64,000 nucleotides of DNA from Corylus avellana (taxonomy: Eukaryota; Streptophyta; Magnoliopsida; Fagales; Betulaceae), in the NCBI RefSeq assembly GCF_901000735.1, contig NC_081548.1, positions 12,720,354 to 12,784,353 of the forward strand, given 5' to 3'. The notes beneath the pieces were generated by a model, which had not been told where the DNA came from, searched no databases, and saw only the letters and a list, made by a program, of their open reading frames with translations. Positions 47,171 through 60,500 of this stretch are shown here, piece by piece. Made by a program: the position numbers and the translations under genes. Each line of letters begins with the position of its first letter. Position 1 is the stretch's first letter.

Positions 47171-49091
47171 TAGGGGTGCAAAGGCGGGCGGTTTTTAACC
47201 GCCCGCTAACCGCTAACCGCTATAACCGCCAACCGCCTAACCGCCTAACCGTTTAACCGCATTAACCGCTAACCGCCTAACCGCCATAACCGCCTAGCGG
47301 TTAGCGTTAGCGGTTATTGGGTCTACTAACCGTAACCGCTAACCGCTAACCGCCTTTTTATATAATATATTTTTATAATTATACATATAACATAATCACT
47401 TGATCATTAAATCACAATTTTTTTTAAAAATAATTAAATCACAATTTGAGTATTAATATATTATCACTATAATTTATATGATTATATCATATAATCACTT
47501 GATCATTAAATCACAATTTTTTTAAAAAAATAATTAAATCACAATTTGAGTATTAATATATTATCACTATAATTTATATGATTATATCACATGAGATTGA
47601 TTATTAAATCATTTGATTATATAATAACAAATTATACATATATAATATGACATAACTCATAAGTATACTAATTCATACTAATTCATACTAATACAACAAT
47701 TAAATATCTAGAGACTTATTTCCAATGTATGTTATAAACCTATAAGTCTATATAAGTCTACATATGTATATGAATAATATAAATGTATAATATCAATAGT
47801 TAATCATATGATTCAATGACAATTCAAATACTTTATTCAAGACTTCAAGTGAATCATATTATTAATGTACAATGATGATATGATTCGTATAATATCAAAT
47901 TAAGTAATTGACATTGGATTAAACAATGACCAATGTGTTACTTATAAACATAATTTAAGTATTAATGTATTATCATTATAATTTTAGTAATTTATATATT
48001 ATCACTATAATTGATATGATTATATCACATGATGACTTGATCATTAAATCATATGATTATATAATAATAAATAATACATATATAATATGACATAAGTCAT
48101 AAGTCATAAGTCTACAAGTTAATCATATGATTCATGTACAATGATAATCACAATTGATTCAATTGAATTAAACAATATGTTACTTATAACTACAAGTCTA
48201 CAATTTAATTAAAGCATTATTAGATACTTTAGGAATTTAGGATTTAGAGTTTGAACATTGCCATTTACCATTAGATATTAAGTTCAATTCAAAGAAAAAA
48301 GATTATAAGTAAATATGATAAGAATTTAAATAATTAATCATATGAATCATATGATATAATTTAATGAGACTATATGATTATATAATATCAAATTAAGTAA
48401 TTGACATTAGATTCAACAATGTGGTACTTATAATCACAATTGAAGTATTAATGTATTTTTTGAACATTTTTTAGAAAAAGAAATTTAACCATTTTTTGAA
48501 AGAAAAAAAAAAGAAAATTAACAATTTTGAACAATTTTGAATTATATATATATATATATAATTGCTTATAGTTATATTATATGCATATTGAATAATATAA
48601 ATGTATAAGATAAATATTTAACTATATGATCCAATTACAATTCCAATACTTAATCAATTATTCATGTACAATGACAATGACAATGTGATTCATATAATAT
48701 CAAATTAAATAATTGACATTGGATTAAACAATGTGTTACTTATAACTACAATTGAAGTATTTTTGTTTGTTTGTAAGTTTATAAGATCAACACTTAATCA
48801 TATGATCCAATGACAATTCAAATATTTATAGCAATTGGGCCCAAGAAGATATTAAAAATACAAGAAAAAAAAATGAGGGTAAAAAAAAGCCAAAAAAAAA
48901 AAAGCCCAATTTTAAAAAAGCGGTTAGCGGGCGGTTATCTATTTCACTAACCGCTAACCGGCCACTAACCGCTAACCGTTAACCGCTAGGCGGTTAGCGG
49001 TTGCGGTTAGTGAAATTTACTAACCGCTAGGGCGGTTACGGTTAGCGGTTATTGCCACTAACCGCTAACCGTAACCGCCTTTGCACCCCTA
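47171..49091. mobile_element. Non-autonomous hAT-like transposon with GGCGGTTAGC arrays
   Basis: A 1921-base element with perfect 17-base terminal inverted repeats TAGGGGTGCAAAGGCGG and a perfect 8-base duplication CATACACA (47163-47170 and 49092-49099). Both subterminal regions (about 47190-47350 and 48910-49080) consist of CGGTTAGCGGTTA motifs in both orientations. The 1.5-kb interior is extremely AT-rich, non-coding, and holds a tandem duplication of about 97 bases at about 47396-47580. There is no transposase, so it depends on one elsewhere. Confidence 0.88.
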
Positions 49092-49290
49092 CATACACAT
49101 GCTTCGTTTTAGAGGCAAAGTAGGCTCGTGAGTTGTGTATTTCCTTTTTAGACGACGTTTTTTTCTCCACATAAAAAAAGAAAAGAAAAAAGAAAGTAAA
49201 CACTGTACGAGGCTACCCACTCTCTCTACTCTTTCTGCCCCCTGCAGTTAGCCTATCTCTTCTCTCTTCGCTCTAAAAGCTACCAGAAAC

Positions 49291-52200
49291 ATGTTGGGGT
49301 CGTTTCGGAAACCTTCCCAGTCTGCAAACAAGGTATTTAATTCCCCTTATCTCTTATTTTATTTTATTTTATTTTTGCTTGTTTGGTTTCCGAGAAAAAT
49401 GTGGAAAAGGATAGAATATTCAGAATATTCTCCTCCTTCTCAGTAGAGAGGAGCTTTTTGGTTTATCGGCGCACTATTGAAATATGTAATTATCTAGAAA
49501 TTCAGTTCATAAGCTTTTGATGTAATTTTTAACCAGCCAAATATAAACTATTTAAATTTACTCAAATGGGTCTATCAAGAACCTCCGTTAGTCCGTTTGG
49601 TTGAGGAACCTAAAGGACTACTCAATTCTGAAGCTTTCGTCTTTGTTGCTTTGGTTTCTGACACAGAAATTTGCATTTCAATAAGCCATGATTATTTTTA
49701 GGAGCTACACTTATTTTGTAATCCCCACCAAACTTTGAAAAATGACAATGGTTTCTTCAAAATGACAAGATTATTTATGTTAATTTAGACATAAAATATA
49801 TGACTTAACCTACACTCAGACTTAAATATCCATTATACCTGTGTCAAATAAAAAATAAAAAACAAAAAACACTGTAAAAGGAGACCCTCAGCACTTTCAG
49901 TTTGGCCGTGGGTCTCCAAGGCTCCATGGCCAAACCCACAGCCAGGCCAAAAACCCATGGCATGGTTGTGAGTCTGTGGCTGAGGTTTTTATTTTATTTT
50001 TTATTTTTTAATTATTTTGTTTTTTATTATTTTAATCTAAAGCTCCGGTTGTTTCGACGTAAAAGGTTTTCCATTCAAAAATATTTTCAATGAAATCATT
50101 TACTAGAAAAAGATGATTTTTTTTTTTTTTTTTTCCTGAAAATGCTTTTTAATGTTTGGCTCGCATGTAAAATCAACGACTACGGAAAATGGTCGGTGAC
50201 TTCTGGTGAACAATGTGACGGATTCCGGCAACCTTTGGTGGTGTCAACTGGCGGCCGGTGGCGAATTCCGTCAAACTCCAGCGGTCGGCAACATATTTAG
50301 ACGATCAATGGCAAATTCTAGCGGCAACAGAGAATGAACTGAGAGAGAGTGCTTACAAGAAACAAAAGTTCAAACTCGGAAAATAGTTTATGGTTTTTAA
50401 AAAGAAAAACCATTTTACGAAAGTTAATGAAGGTTTTTCTGGTCAACCGAAAATGTTTCTAGTTTGACTATAATTTTTGGTTGTACCAAACACCGAAAAA
50501 TAGAAAAAACGTTTTCCAAAAAACATTTACGTCGAAATAAACGTAGCCTAAGAGTATATTTGTATTTTCACACGTGATAAGGGTATAATAGACAATTTTA
50601 GTAACATGTGGGTCACATGATACATTTTCCATCCCAGTGAACATAAAATGTTGCCGGAAGGGGCAAATTGATTGTGTTGGGTAGTTTGAAAGGTCAATCG
50701 TCACTTTTCAAAATTTGGTGGGCAATTACGAATTGGGTGTTAGTTAAAGAGATAAGTGTAGTTTTCCCTTATTTTTATTACAAACTCCCTTTCACTTATT
50801 GATTTTTGCTAATTCTAGTTTACTTTTTCTTCCTACAATTTCTCAGCAGTCAAACAAAGCTTACATTCTCATATGGGTTTATCAATAATGCAGATGTTTT
50901 TGTTTTTGTTCTTGCTTAACCAATTGTTTTCATAACCATTTGAAGCAGCAACAGAAGCAAGAAAGAGAATGGTTAGCATTAAGCTTCAGGCCAGAGAACT
51001 TCATTCCAGGCCTTGTCATCGGTTTTATTTTTGGGTTGTTATTGGATCTTTCAAAGCCCTCCAAGAATCATGTGAGGAAGCAAAATTTCTCACCAGGCAA
51101 GCCCCAACAAGAATATCTGGGCTCAAATATTGATGACCAAGAGCTCAAAATGGTATGTCCTTAGGTGCCTTGGTTCTTGTTGCTGTTGTTTTTATTTTAT
51201 TGGTAACTTCACTTGCATATGAATATATAATGCTTGTGACTTTGTTATTGCAGATTTTTTATTTTTAAATGTGGTAATGTTTGTTAAGATGTTTTGCTCA
51301 ATGGGTCTTACTTGGAAGACAAAAGTGGCAGGTGCTGCTGTTTCTGGTTATTAAGAATGTGGAACTTGATGAAAGACGTTGTTAGTTATATGAGTTTCTG
51401 CTGGATGTATTTGGATTGACATATTAATTGAAGTGCCCAGTCATGTTTGGTTATCATTTTTTGTGAAATTTATATCATGAGCAGCACTTTCAAATAAACC
51501 TGCAATACTCACGAATGATTCTAGAAAGTTTTGCCTTTGATGTTTCTGGCACTTGAAGAATTCTCTGATTTCAAGTGGTGAACTCCAGGTTTTGGTAGTT
51601 AGACAAGACCTGAAGATGAAATCAGGAAAGATTGCATCTCAATGTGCTCGTAAGATACCAATATTCCTATTTGAAAGTTTCTCAATTTTTAATTTGTTTC
51701 TGCTGCAGTACTTGCAACTCGTGATTTCTTCTCTTAGTTAGATGACTAAATATTTATTTTACTAATGTGTAGATGCTGCCACTGGCATGTATGCAGAGCT
51801 GATGCAAAGGTATCATTGTACTGATTTCTCCTCTTCCTTGTGCAGAGGAACCTGCATTCTCGTTCCTCAGAGTATTTGTTAATGTGGATGAAACTTTGTA
51901 CACTTCATGCTTTCATCTTTGTTCTACTATGCACCATTTTTGAGGTCTTGAATACTAATTTCTACAGACAAGAAGTATATAAATTTTATCCTTCACATAT
52001 ATGGCTATATGGCTGAAATAAAATTTAGTTACATAGCAGAATTGTTTTTATTAGTAATTGAAATATATTAAGAGTACGCAACCCAAATAAATAAGAAGTA
52101 TACAAAAGATGAAGAAAATCAGAAAAATTATAAATGTGTAAACAATTATATGTGATTGTCCATTGGTAAAGAGTTTTGAAGAAGAAGGCCTTTAGTTTCA

Positions 52201-55200
52201 CCATTGTTCTCTAGCAATCTTCAAAACTTTGTTCGTTTCTTTATCTCCAGATACACCACATTAAGCATGGCGGAATCATCTTCCACACTGCTGCACTCTG
52301 AAAATTGCCAAATTGCCCTCTCTAATTTGCATAGAGATCTACCATCCATTGAGGGATGACCCATTCTAACCCATAAAGACGAAAGACAAAATTCCATAAA
52401 GCCCTAGCAACCACATAGTAAAGTTTTCCCACTCTTCTTACGCATGCAACGCCAATCTACCACTATGAGATCCTGACTTCTTAAACTATCCAAAGTGAGA
52501 ATCTTCTCTAAAGCGGCTGACTAGGCGAAGAAAGCCACTCTTATAGGAACCTTACTCTGCTAAATAATCCTCTAGGGGAAAAGGGATCTTGTGGGAGATA
52601 AGGGCATAATAGAATGATCTGACCTCAAACAACTGATGTAGGACGGAGATCCCTTCCTTTGTTGGTGATCGAGAACTTTCTTTGATTTATCACAATTCCA
52701 ACCGATTTTATTTCCTTATTTTTGCATTAATAGTAGGAATAATCGTTTCCATAATAGAATAAGCATTGTCTTTTTTTTTGTTGAATTGCCTTCTTTATTT
52801 GAGTAGGTTCCATATTAGTTTATCATTACTTATCCCCCCCCCCCCAAAAAAAAGGGTTCCATATTAGTCTATCAATTACCATGTAGGTTGAATGTTTCCT
52901 TCTTAAAAGGATTCATTTGTCTTTTTAGTTTTCCATCTTTAGGGGTTGTAGGTTGATGTTACATGAAGACCAATGGATGTATTGCAAATTGAACTTTGAG
53001 AATGAAATATTGAGTGATAGACAGTTTTCTGGTTTCTTTTCTTTTCTAAGCTATTTGATAGCTATCATAGTTTGTTAATTTTATAGAATTAAAGTCGTCG
53101 AACTTCTTTTCTTTTATCAATCGCGTCCGCTACGTCTAGTGTTATCGGCTAGCCTATGAAGAGGATGTCAGTGACAATGAGGTAGGGGCTGTTAATTTGA
53201 CTGTGAAAGTTGAACTGCCCTTAGGGAAACAACCTGAGCAGTCATAACCTTTTGAGCCATTGACCGAGCCAGTGGGAGATCGCCCTCTCCAACCAATTAG
53301 GCTTAACCTCACCAATGGAGTCAAAAGAAGGGCCGTCAAATTTGAGTTGCCAACTCATAGAACTGGACGATGTGTTCTCTGATCTCGACATGATCTGTAG
53401 AAACTAAGCCATTAACCAACAGAGATTTGATAGAATTATTTCTTCTTTTCGAGTTGGTCTCGGTGAAAAACTCCGTGCACTTATCCCCCTATGAGCCACA
53501 AAAATTGGTGATGTAAAAAATTGGTCTTGTTCACATGCAAGAAAATTAGTTCCTTTCAACTCAAGAAGATCTCACAAATATAATTTTCAGTTTTCAGTGA
53601 TGAATACTGAAACAGCAAACATTCGGTGATAATATAATTTCTTACCAGCCATGGTGATACATTAATAGAAGAAGTGCATCTAGACAAAGCCCTCATTTTT
53701 TAGATATTTGATTTTTTAGATATTTGATTTTTTTTTTTTTTAATTTTTAAATTTTTTTATGTCACAATTTGAAGTTACATCATCAAGTTTCAACTGCAGC
53801 CACCGATCTCTTTTGAGACAATGGGAGCAATGTGGGCAACCTAAAATAGTTGTTACGTGCAAGAATCAACAAGAAATGTAAGCAGGTGATTCATTGTAAA
53901 TAATAGTCTTGTTTGAATCATTTTTCCTTTTTTTTTTTTTCTTATTTATTTATTTTTCTTATTATTTTTTTTTGGAGGGGGGGGGGGGGGTTGGTGACGA
54001 ATCTCTTGGTTTGCTGATTTTTGGAGCTAAGCTTTCACTTTTTTATCAGGAACAAGCTGAAGGATGCAGCTGAGACAGTTGGCCTTCCAACTTTTAATGT
54101 CGCAGATGCTGGAAGAACACAGGTATTGTTATTTTATGGCATAATGATAGACTTGATAACATCACCTTGAAGTTACTTGACTGCAAAAAAAAATAATTAG
54201 TCATGAGATCATGTGATAAATTCTAAGAGTATCAGACCTTGTGAGGAGCTGTAGCTTCATTAATACTCCATATCCCTAAAGAAGTATGATATATGCATGT
54301 AGAGACATTTATCTGTGTATTCTCATGGTTGTGAAATTTCTTTAGAAAACAGGATATGTACTGAAACTTGGAATGAGCCTCCATTTTTTTTTTTTGTGTC
54401 CCTTCAGAGAGTGATATTGATAGGGAGCCTTCGATTGGTTAGTTGTTGTGCAGTTGTCTATCCCTGATGCTCATTTGGGTCTGTTCTTTTTTTTTTTTTT
54501 TTTTTTGGGTTGATGCTGTTGGTGGTGGATTAGCATGCTGTAGAACTTTTGTTTCTGTTATGTGCTCATGTATTAATATAAACCAGTTTATCGCTTTGTC
54601 AAAGTAAGCCTATTTTGGGATTTCTTGTAATGAAATTTGTTCTTTCACCATTTTGGTGATCAGTTCAAACAACAAACTTTTGCATCAGAATGCTACAATT
54701 TTTTTATTTATTAATTGGAGTTCATAATTTTCAAATGCCTTATTCAATACTCAGGTCTCAAGCACTTAAGAGCATCCCCAATGGCTTAACCAATTTAGAT
54801 TTTTAGCGTAAATAGCTAATCAAAAGTCCAAAAAACACCTCCATCAGCTTATGTAAAAGCAAATGCATAATTCATTGAGCTGCAATGTCATGTGGCTTGA
54901 ACTGTAGCTTAATGCATAACTTTTTAAATTATTTCTCGCTTCATTCATTCTCTCTTTTTAATTTTTTTTTTGTCTCACCCTCTCTTTCCTTGCACCTTTA
55001 CCCATGAACAAATGGTGATTTCTCTCACCTTTCACCATGAGCTTCTTTTGCAACGCATGGTGATTTTTCACTGTTACCATGTGGATCTACTACTAATTCA
55101 GATGAAAGATTTGCGATTTGTTGCACGGCGGGGTTGATGGGTTCTATTCTTGAGATGGGGATTTTCTGACCACTCTTAGATGGGTTCTATTCTTGAAATG

Positions 55201-56373
55201 GGGATGTTCTCTATAATTTCCTGATCATTGTTGCACGGCAGGGTTGATGTTATTTGAGTACTTGCATCAGAAGCAAAAAGTGAAAATGTGCAATCTGAAA
55301 CAGAGGTTCCTCAAGAAGTTGCACCGTCAAGGAGACACAGGAAGTTGCACCTGTATCTGGAAGGAAGAAGGATTCTGAACCAAAGCAAGAGCAGGGGGAG
55401 CATGATTGTGAAAGTAGTCTAACATTCAGTTATGAAACTGAAGGCAAAATCTGATAATGCAGTGACTGGCATTAATTTTAGATGGAGGGAGGTTGCTTCT
55501 CTTATGAATGCTCTCATTTTAGTAAAGGAAATCTTTACTAGGTGGAAGGAAGGGAAAGGGAACGAGGAAGAGAGGTCAGAGGAGGGAAGTGATTAGAAGA
55601 AAAGTTAAAAAAATATTATTTTAATAAAATAGAGAAGAAACTTAAATCAGTTGTTGGATGCAAATTTTGAAAAGTGGTTATCTAGGGAAGAAAAAATAGG
55701 TTTTAATTAGCTATTTTAGATAGAAATTTAAACGAACCACTGTGGATGCTCTAATAGTTGGGGTCTGACTCGCAACCCTTCAACTTACAGACTGCAGGGA
55801 GCAGATATGAGCTCCCTAAGAACTGCAATAAATGCTGTAGCTTTACTTTGTGAATATGTTCTCCACGTATTTTGTAAATGCTAATGGAATATGTTCTGCA
55901 CGTATTTTGTAAATGCTAATGGTAAAAGTTGAAGCTAGATTCTTAGTCAAATTTATGCCCATTATGGAATTCTTGTTATTTAAACATTTGTTGTACTTTT
56001 ATTATATTGTTGTCGCTAAGTATCTTGAATGGATTAAGTATGGATTCTGGGTCTCAACTAAAAATGATTTACATATTTTTCTCAGGTTTTGGCTGGATCC
56101 AAGACAGTTCTTGCCATTGGTCCTGGTATGCTACTCTTCTGCTAAAATGCCTTTTTGTTGCTTGCTTATTGTGTAAATTTTTAGAAAGACCATTGAACTG
56201 CTCTTCTGCTTAATCAATCAGGTGTTACTTCCTCTTGTGGTAATTGTTGTTCACTGTTCAGAAATTCACTGACCAAAAAATGCCTTCTTACTGTGTATCT
56301 ATTAATTCCTGTTTTTTGAACAGGACCAAAAGCATCAGTAGATTCAGTGACAGGAAGACTGTGCCTTCTCTGA
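49291..56373 (+). CDS. PTH2: Peptidyl-tRNA hydrolase 2 (PTH2/Bit1 type), 8 exons
   Basis: Hydrolyses the ester bond of peptidyl-tRNA released from stalled ribosomes, recycling tRNA. Exons: 49291-49332, 50946-51152, 51589-51649, 51773-51809, 53800-53877, 54050-54122, 56086-56125, 56324-56373 (588 bases, 195 aa; all junctions GT-AG and in phase). The N-terminus has a hydrophobic anchor, FIPGLVIGFIFGLLLDL (about residues 33-49), as in membrane-anchored eukaryotic PTH2. The catalytic domain follows: VLVVRQDLKMKSGKIASQCA, HAATGMYAELMQ, PKIVVTCKNQQEM, then GLPTFNVADAGRTQVLAGSK, TVLAIGP and DSVTGRL near the end. The Lys of SGKIA and the Asp of VADAGRTQ are expected catalytic residues. Exon 2 has a tandem NAGNAG acceptor, so one Gln may be optional. 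Introns carry several transposon remnants. Confidence 0.94.
49700..50770. mobile_element. Palindromic element with a nested second element, PTH2 intron 1
   Basis: The outer arms are AGCTACACTTATTTTGTAAT ... CCACCAAACTTTGAAAAATG on the left, mirrored by CATTTTTCAAA-type sequence around 50705 and GATAAGTGTAGTTTTC at 50753 on the right. Inside, 50043-50549 has its own inverted ends (GTTTCGACGTAAAAGGTTTTCC left, GTTTTCCAAAAAACATTTACGTCG right). Its right-end phrases are also seen near 25800-25940. Confidence 0.55.
52040..53480 (-). mobile_element. Degraded antisense LINE in PTH2 intron 4
   Basis: 52040-52640 carries the LINE 3'-end and zf-RVT-region phrases also seen at 8.65-9.3 kb (for example AGTATACAAAAGATG and a GCGGCTGA..AGAAAGCCACTC segment). 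53130-53450, read on the minus strand, resembles the region just before the RT domain (IREHIVQFYE). The two parts look like one element with an internal deletion. It is opposite in orientation to the host gene. Confidence 0.6.
54770..55752. mobile_element. TIR element with gene-like interior, PTH2 intron 6
   Basis: The left end AGAGCATCCCCAATGGCTTA and right end CCACTGTGGATGCTCT are inverted repeats, each next to a TAGCTA(A/T)TT phrase, the same type as 10950-12065. Part of the interior (55250-55430) has coding character, for example SEAKSENVQSETEVPQEVAP, again suggesting a captured host exon of unknown source. Confidence 0.5.
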
Positions 56374-57500
56374 CATTGTTGAAGAGCCAAGGGCATCTGA
56401 CCAAATCTTCTAAGTTAAATTCTAGGTTGATTTGCTTCAGAGCAATTGTTTCTGCATCTCTGATGGGAGAACATTTTCTTCATTATTGGTCTATAGAGTC
56501 AAGGTGGTGCAGACCAAGCTTCATGCAATGGCCGGTTGAGAAATTATTTTCCTCAGGGTAAATGTTGTTTGATGTCTAATATAGAATTCGAGGAAAGAGA
56601 AAGGTAGATTAGTATATCTCGTTGGGGATGACCCTTTAGAACTAGCAAATTAAGGATTCTCAGATGTAATAGTACTAGCAAGTGCTTCCTATATGTTCTG
56701 ATCCCAATTTTAGGAGCCAAGTAGTGTTTTTAGTCCAAAACTAGACCAAAAAATCTGGCCTCATTTTCTCAGAGCCAAGCCTCTCTCTGTCTCCTAATGA
56801 TCCTATTTCCAGAAGAAAAATCCTCCGAATTGGCTGCTAAGAAATATCTTGAATAGAAGGAAATTATCGCCATTTTTTATGTTCATGTGAGTTGCAATCC
56901 GGCTTATGGGAGTCAATATCAAAATTCTAAGAGGGTAGAAGAATAAATGCTTTATAGAAAACATCTTGAATACAAGGGGGAAAAAAAAGAAATAAAGAAA
57001 AATAACAGACTTTACAAACTTCGATCAGCACTTGCTTTTCTCTCGGTGGAACTCACCGATTCAAACCAATTTCGAACAGAAAATCAAACCCAAACTCTCA
57101 AAATTTCATTGTTTGTCAATCTTTTGGTAGTTTGGGGGATATTGTCATAATTAAAAGTTTGGGAAGACATTGTCAATTGGATAGTAATTTGAGGAGGGTA
57201 TGTGGACTTTTCCCAATAGTTTTCATTCATACTTTGTCTCCCTGTTGGTATTGTTGCATACCAAACTGCAGGTATTGCTGCAGACCAAACTGCATTTAAT
57301 GAAGAAATTTGATGGAGATGTGCATGTTCCAATTAATAAGTTTTATCAATGTTATATTTCCTTATGCGGCTTTCAAGTTCCTTGGCAGACTTGTAGTTGC
57401 AGCAGGTCTCTCCAGGCAATCCATCCACCAGATTACCTGTGATTCATCTTTATACGTCTAAACCACAGAAAAGCCTGCTGCCGCTGGAGTTACGGTTTTT
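56374..57500. other. PTH2 3' UTR and intergenic DNA
   Basis: No further gene supported. 57085-57190 resembles an arm of the palindromic family at 29068-29441. A short direct repeat, CATACCAAACTGCAGGTATTGC-like, occurs near 57258-57295. Confidence 0.5.
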
Positions 57501-60500
57501 AAAGCGGATGATTTTTATTTTTTATTTTTTATTTTGATTTTTTAGGGTTTTTCCCACTACCCATAGGAATTGAGGGAAGGAGAGGAAGAGAAATGAGAAT
57601 GCGGCCTGAGTAAGATCTGGCTGCGGCACGTTAAAGAAGTTTGCACTTTTATTGACTTGCATTTCAAGACTAGAAATGAGGAATGGCATCAAGAGTGTCC
57701 GGGATGACAATAGAGATGCGCCAATCTTGAGGGATGATGGGATGTTGCAGAGTTGGGAGTCACCTTCCCGGATGAATTTTCGAAGGTTGAGAGAGAGAGC
57801 GCCACTGCGAGTTGGGCAACAAGGGCTTCACCATAATTTGGTTGACAAGGGGGGCTAATAATGGATATCATTATGATGATGTGCCCATTATTGTTTCGAC
57901 AGGCAGCTGCTTGTGCTGAGAGTGAATAATGATAGTGTCGAAGTTGATTTTGAACCAAGATGGTGGGGGAGGTAGCCAATGTTTCAATGGTGGGGAAGAG
58001 ATTCGGTGCCAAGCTTTGAAGTGTTCGATTGAGACCTTGAGAATAGTTCATGCAACTTGTAAGGCATAAAAAGTAAGATTGTTATGGAAAGCTTTATTAC
58101 GGTAGAACCATAGAAGATCGCATGTCACAGCTGCAAATATTTGAAACTTGTGGTGGTCTTTTTTGGGAATACCAAGGGAATTGCTTGGAGAAATGATAAT
58201 TTTAATCAAATCCACCATATTAGGGAAGCTAAGAGCTGCTGAATTCAGAGGCCAGAAGGAGTTGCGCCAAACTAGCAAAGACACAGTTAAAGACAGTTAA
58301 AGAACAAATGTTGAAGAGAGTCTACCTCAGATTTGCATAGAGGGCAAATAGCCAATTGTGCAGATTGGAAGATGAAGTTTAGACGATATTTGGTGGGAAG
58401 TATATTCCAAGCAATTTTCCAGAGGAATAGTCTAAGACTGTCATTGAGATTTAATTTGTAGATAGATTTCCAAAAATTCAGGGGGGGTAGAGGGAATTGG
58501 TGCTGAAAAGTTAGATTGGATAATGGATAGGTAAGCTGAGATAGTGGAAAATTTGCTAGATAGATGAATTGAGCTTTAGGATCATTGAAAATTCGAATTT
58601 TTAAAATTTTTATGACAGAAGACTCCTCAAAAACAGAGTTAATGCAGGGTATTTCAGGTCAAGGGATCGGGTTTTATACGTTCGGTAACAAGGAGAGAAG
58701 GTAAGTTTTAATTGTTTGGGTACTTTGGAAAAGGCTTAAAAGAATGGATCATGGGAATCCAAGGTGTGATCCAGATTGGGAGATTTGAGGCCGAAGAAAC
58801 TTGGAAACATGTGCCAGATGACAAAAGTGGTTACTCTTTTGTATTCCTTTCCAAAGCAAAGAGGCATTTGGGGAAGATGGAGAAAAGAGGAAATTACCAT
58901 AGCTGATGTATTTTCCCTAAAGTTGTTTCACCCAGACATTATCAAAATTTGAGAGAACTTTCCAACCTAGTTTAGCTATGAGAGTTAGGTTGAAAGCTTT
59001 CATACTTCCAAAACCCAACCCTTCTTGGCTGTGGGGAGTACACATAGAGAGCTCCAAGATTTAAGAGTGAGATTTTTGGTCTTTCCTTTGGGGAATCCCC
59101 ACCAGAAATTCTTGAAGAGTTTGTCCAGAGCATTGCAGATTAAATCTGGGAATAGAAGGGTACTCATAGTGTAAGATGGAATAGAGGATGCAATGGCTTT
59201 GATAAGAATTGTCCTGCCTGCTTGAGAGAGAGTTTTTGACTGTCAGCCATCTATGTTCCCCATAACTTTGTCCAATATAGGTTGAAATGCTTCTTTTTTC
59301 GACCTACCAAAAAAGAGAGGAAGACCCAAATAATAAGGAGCCGAGGATGTAGGTCTAAACGGAATAAATTAATGCCTTTGATGTTGTTGATAGTTGATGC
59401 ATTTGTATTATTGCTAAAGAGAATGGGATATTTGGATTTGTTGATTGCTTGCCTTGACCATTTGCAGTATGAATTCATACAGGTTTTAATTGCATTTGCT
59501 TTTGAAGTAGTAGCTTTTGCAAAAATAAAGAGATCATTTGCAAAAAGAAGACGAGTGATTGCAGAGCGTTGCAAGAAATTTTTATACCTTTCAGAATTTC
59601 AAGAGATTCTTGCTTGTGCAATAGTCTGGATAGCACCTCCAAACCTAGGATGAATAGGAATGGGGACAAAGGATCTCCTTGGCGAAGATGGGCTGGATTG
59701 AAGAATCTGAACGGGCTACCATTAATTAATATGGAAAAAGAGGTAGAGGTAATACATGTACGAATTCAGTGGATCCATTTAGAATGAAATCCCAGTTTGC
59801 TCAAGGTAGAAAAGAGGAAATTCCATTCCCTACAATTAAAAGCATTTTCCATATCAATTTTGATAGCCATCTTTCCACCCCTACCTTTCTTATTTTTGAG
59901 AGTATGGAGCAGCTCTTGTGCTAGAATGGAATTGTCTAAAATGCTTCTGGTAGGAACAAAGGCCGATTGATATGGAGAAATGAAGTGATGGAGGCAACTT
60001 TTGAGCCTATTAGCCAACATTTTGGAGATAATCTTGTAGATTATATTGCAGAGGCTAATAGGTCAAAATTGATTGACAGAGAACAGTCCAAATTGTTTAG
60101 GGACAAGGGCAATGAATGTGTGATTTTGCTCCTTCAGAAGATGGTTTTTCTTAAAAAAATCCCAGACACTTTTTTAGACCACCTCCTTGACTACATTCCA
60201 GTATTTTTTTGTAAAAGAGGGCAGTGAACCCATCTGGTCCTGGGGTTTTGGTAGAACCAATGCTAGATAAGGCATTAAAGATTTCCAGCTTCGTAGGAAT
60301 AGCACAAATAGAGAGAGAGTTTCTTCTTTTGAAATGGTATGATCAAATAATTCCAACATATCTTCATTAATAGTAGGAGTTGAGGAAGATAATAGAGATG
60401 TAAAGTGGGTGGTGAAGTAGTTTCCTATATCATCTCTGTTAGAGGTCCATGATCTTGTTGGTAATTTGAGAAAATCAATAGCATTCCTCCTTCGTTTAAC

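Noticed and set aside
53154..53420. Possible host exon in PTH2 intron 4
   Set aside because: The minus strand resembles the pre-RT region of LINEs and lies next to other LINE sequence of the same orientation.
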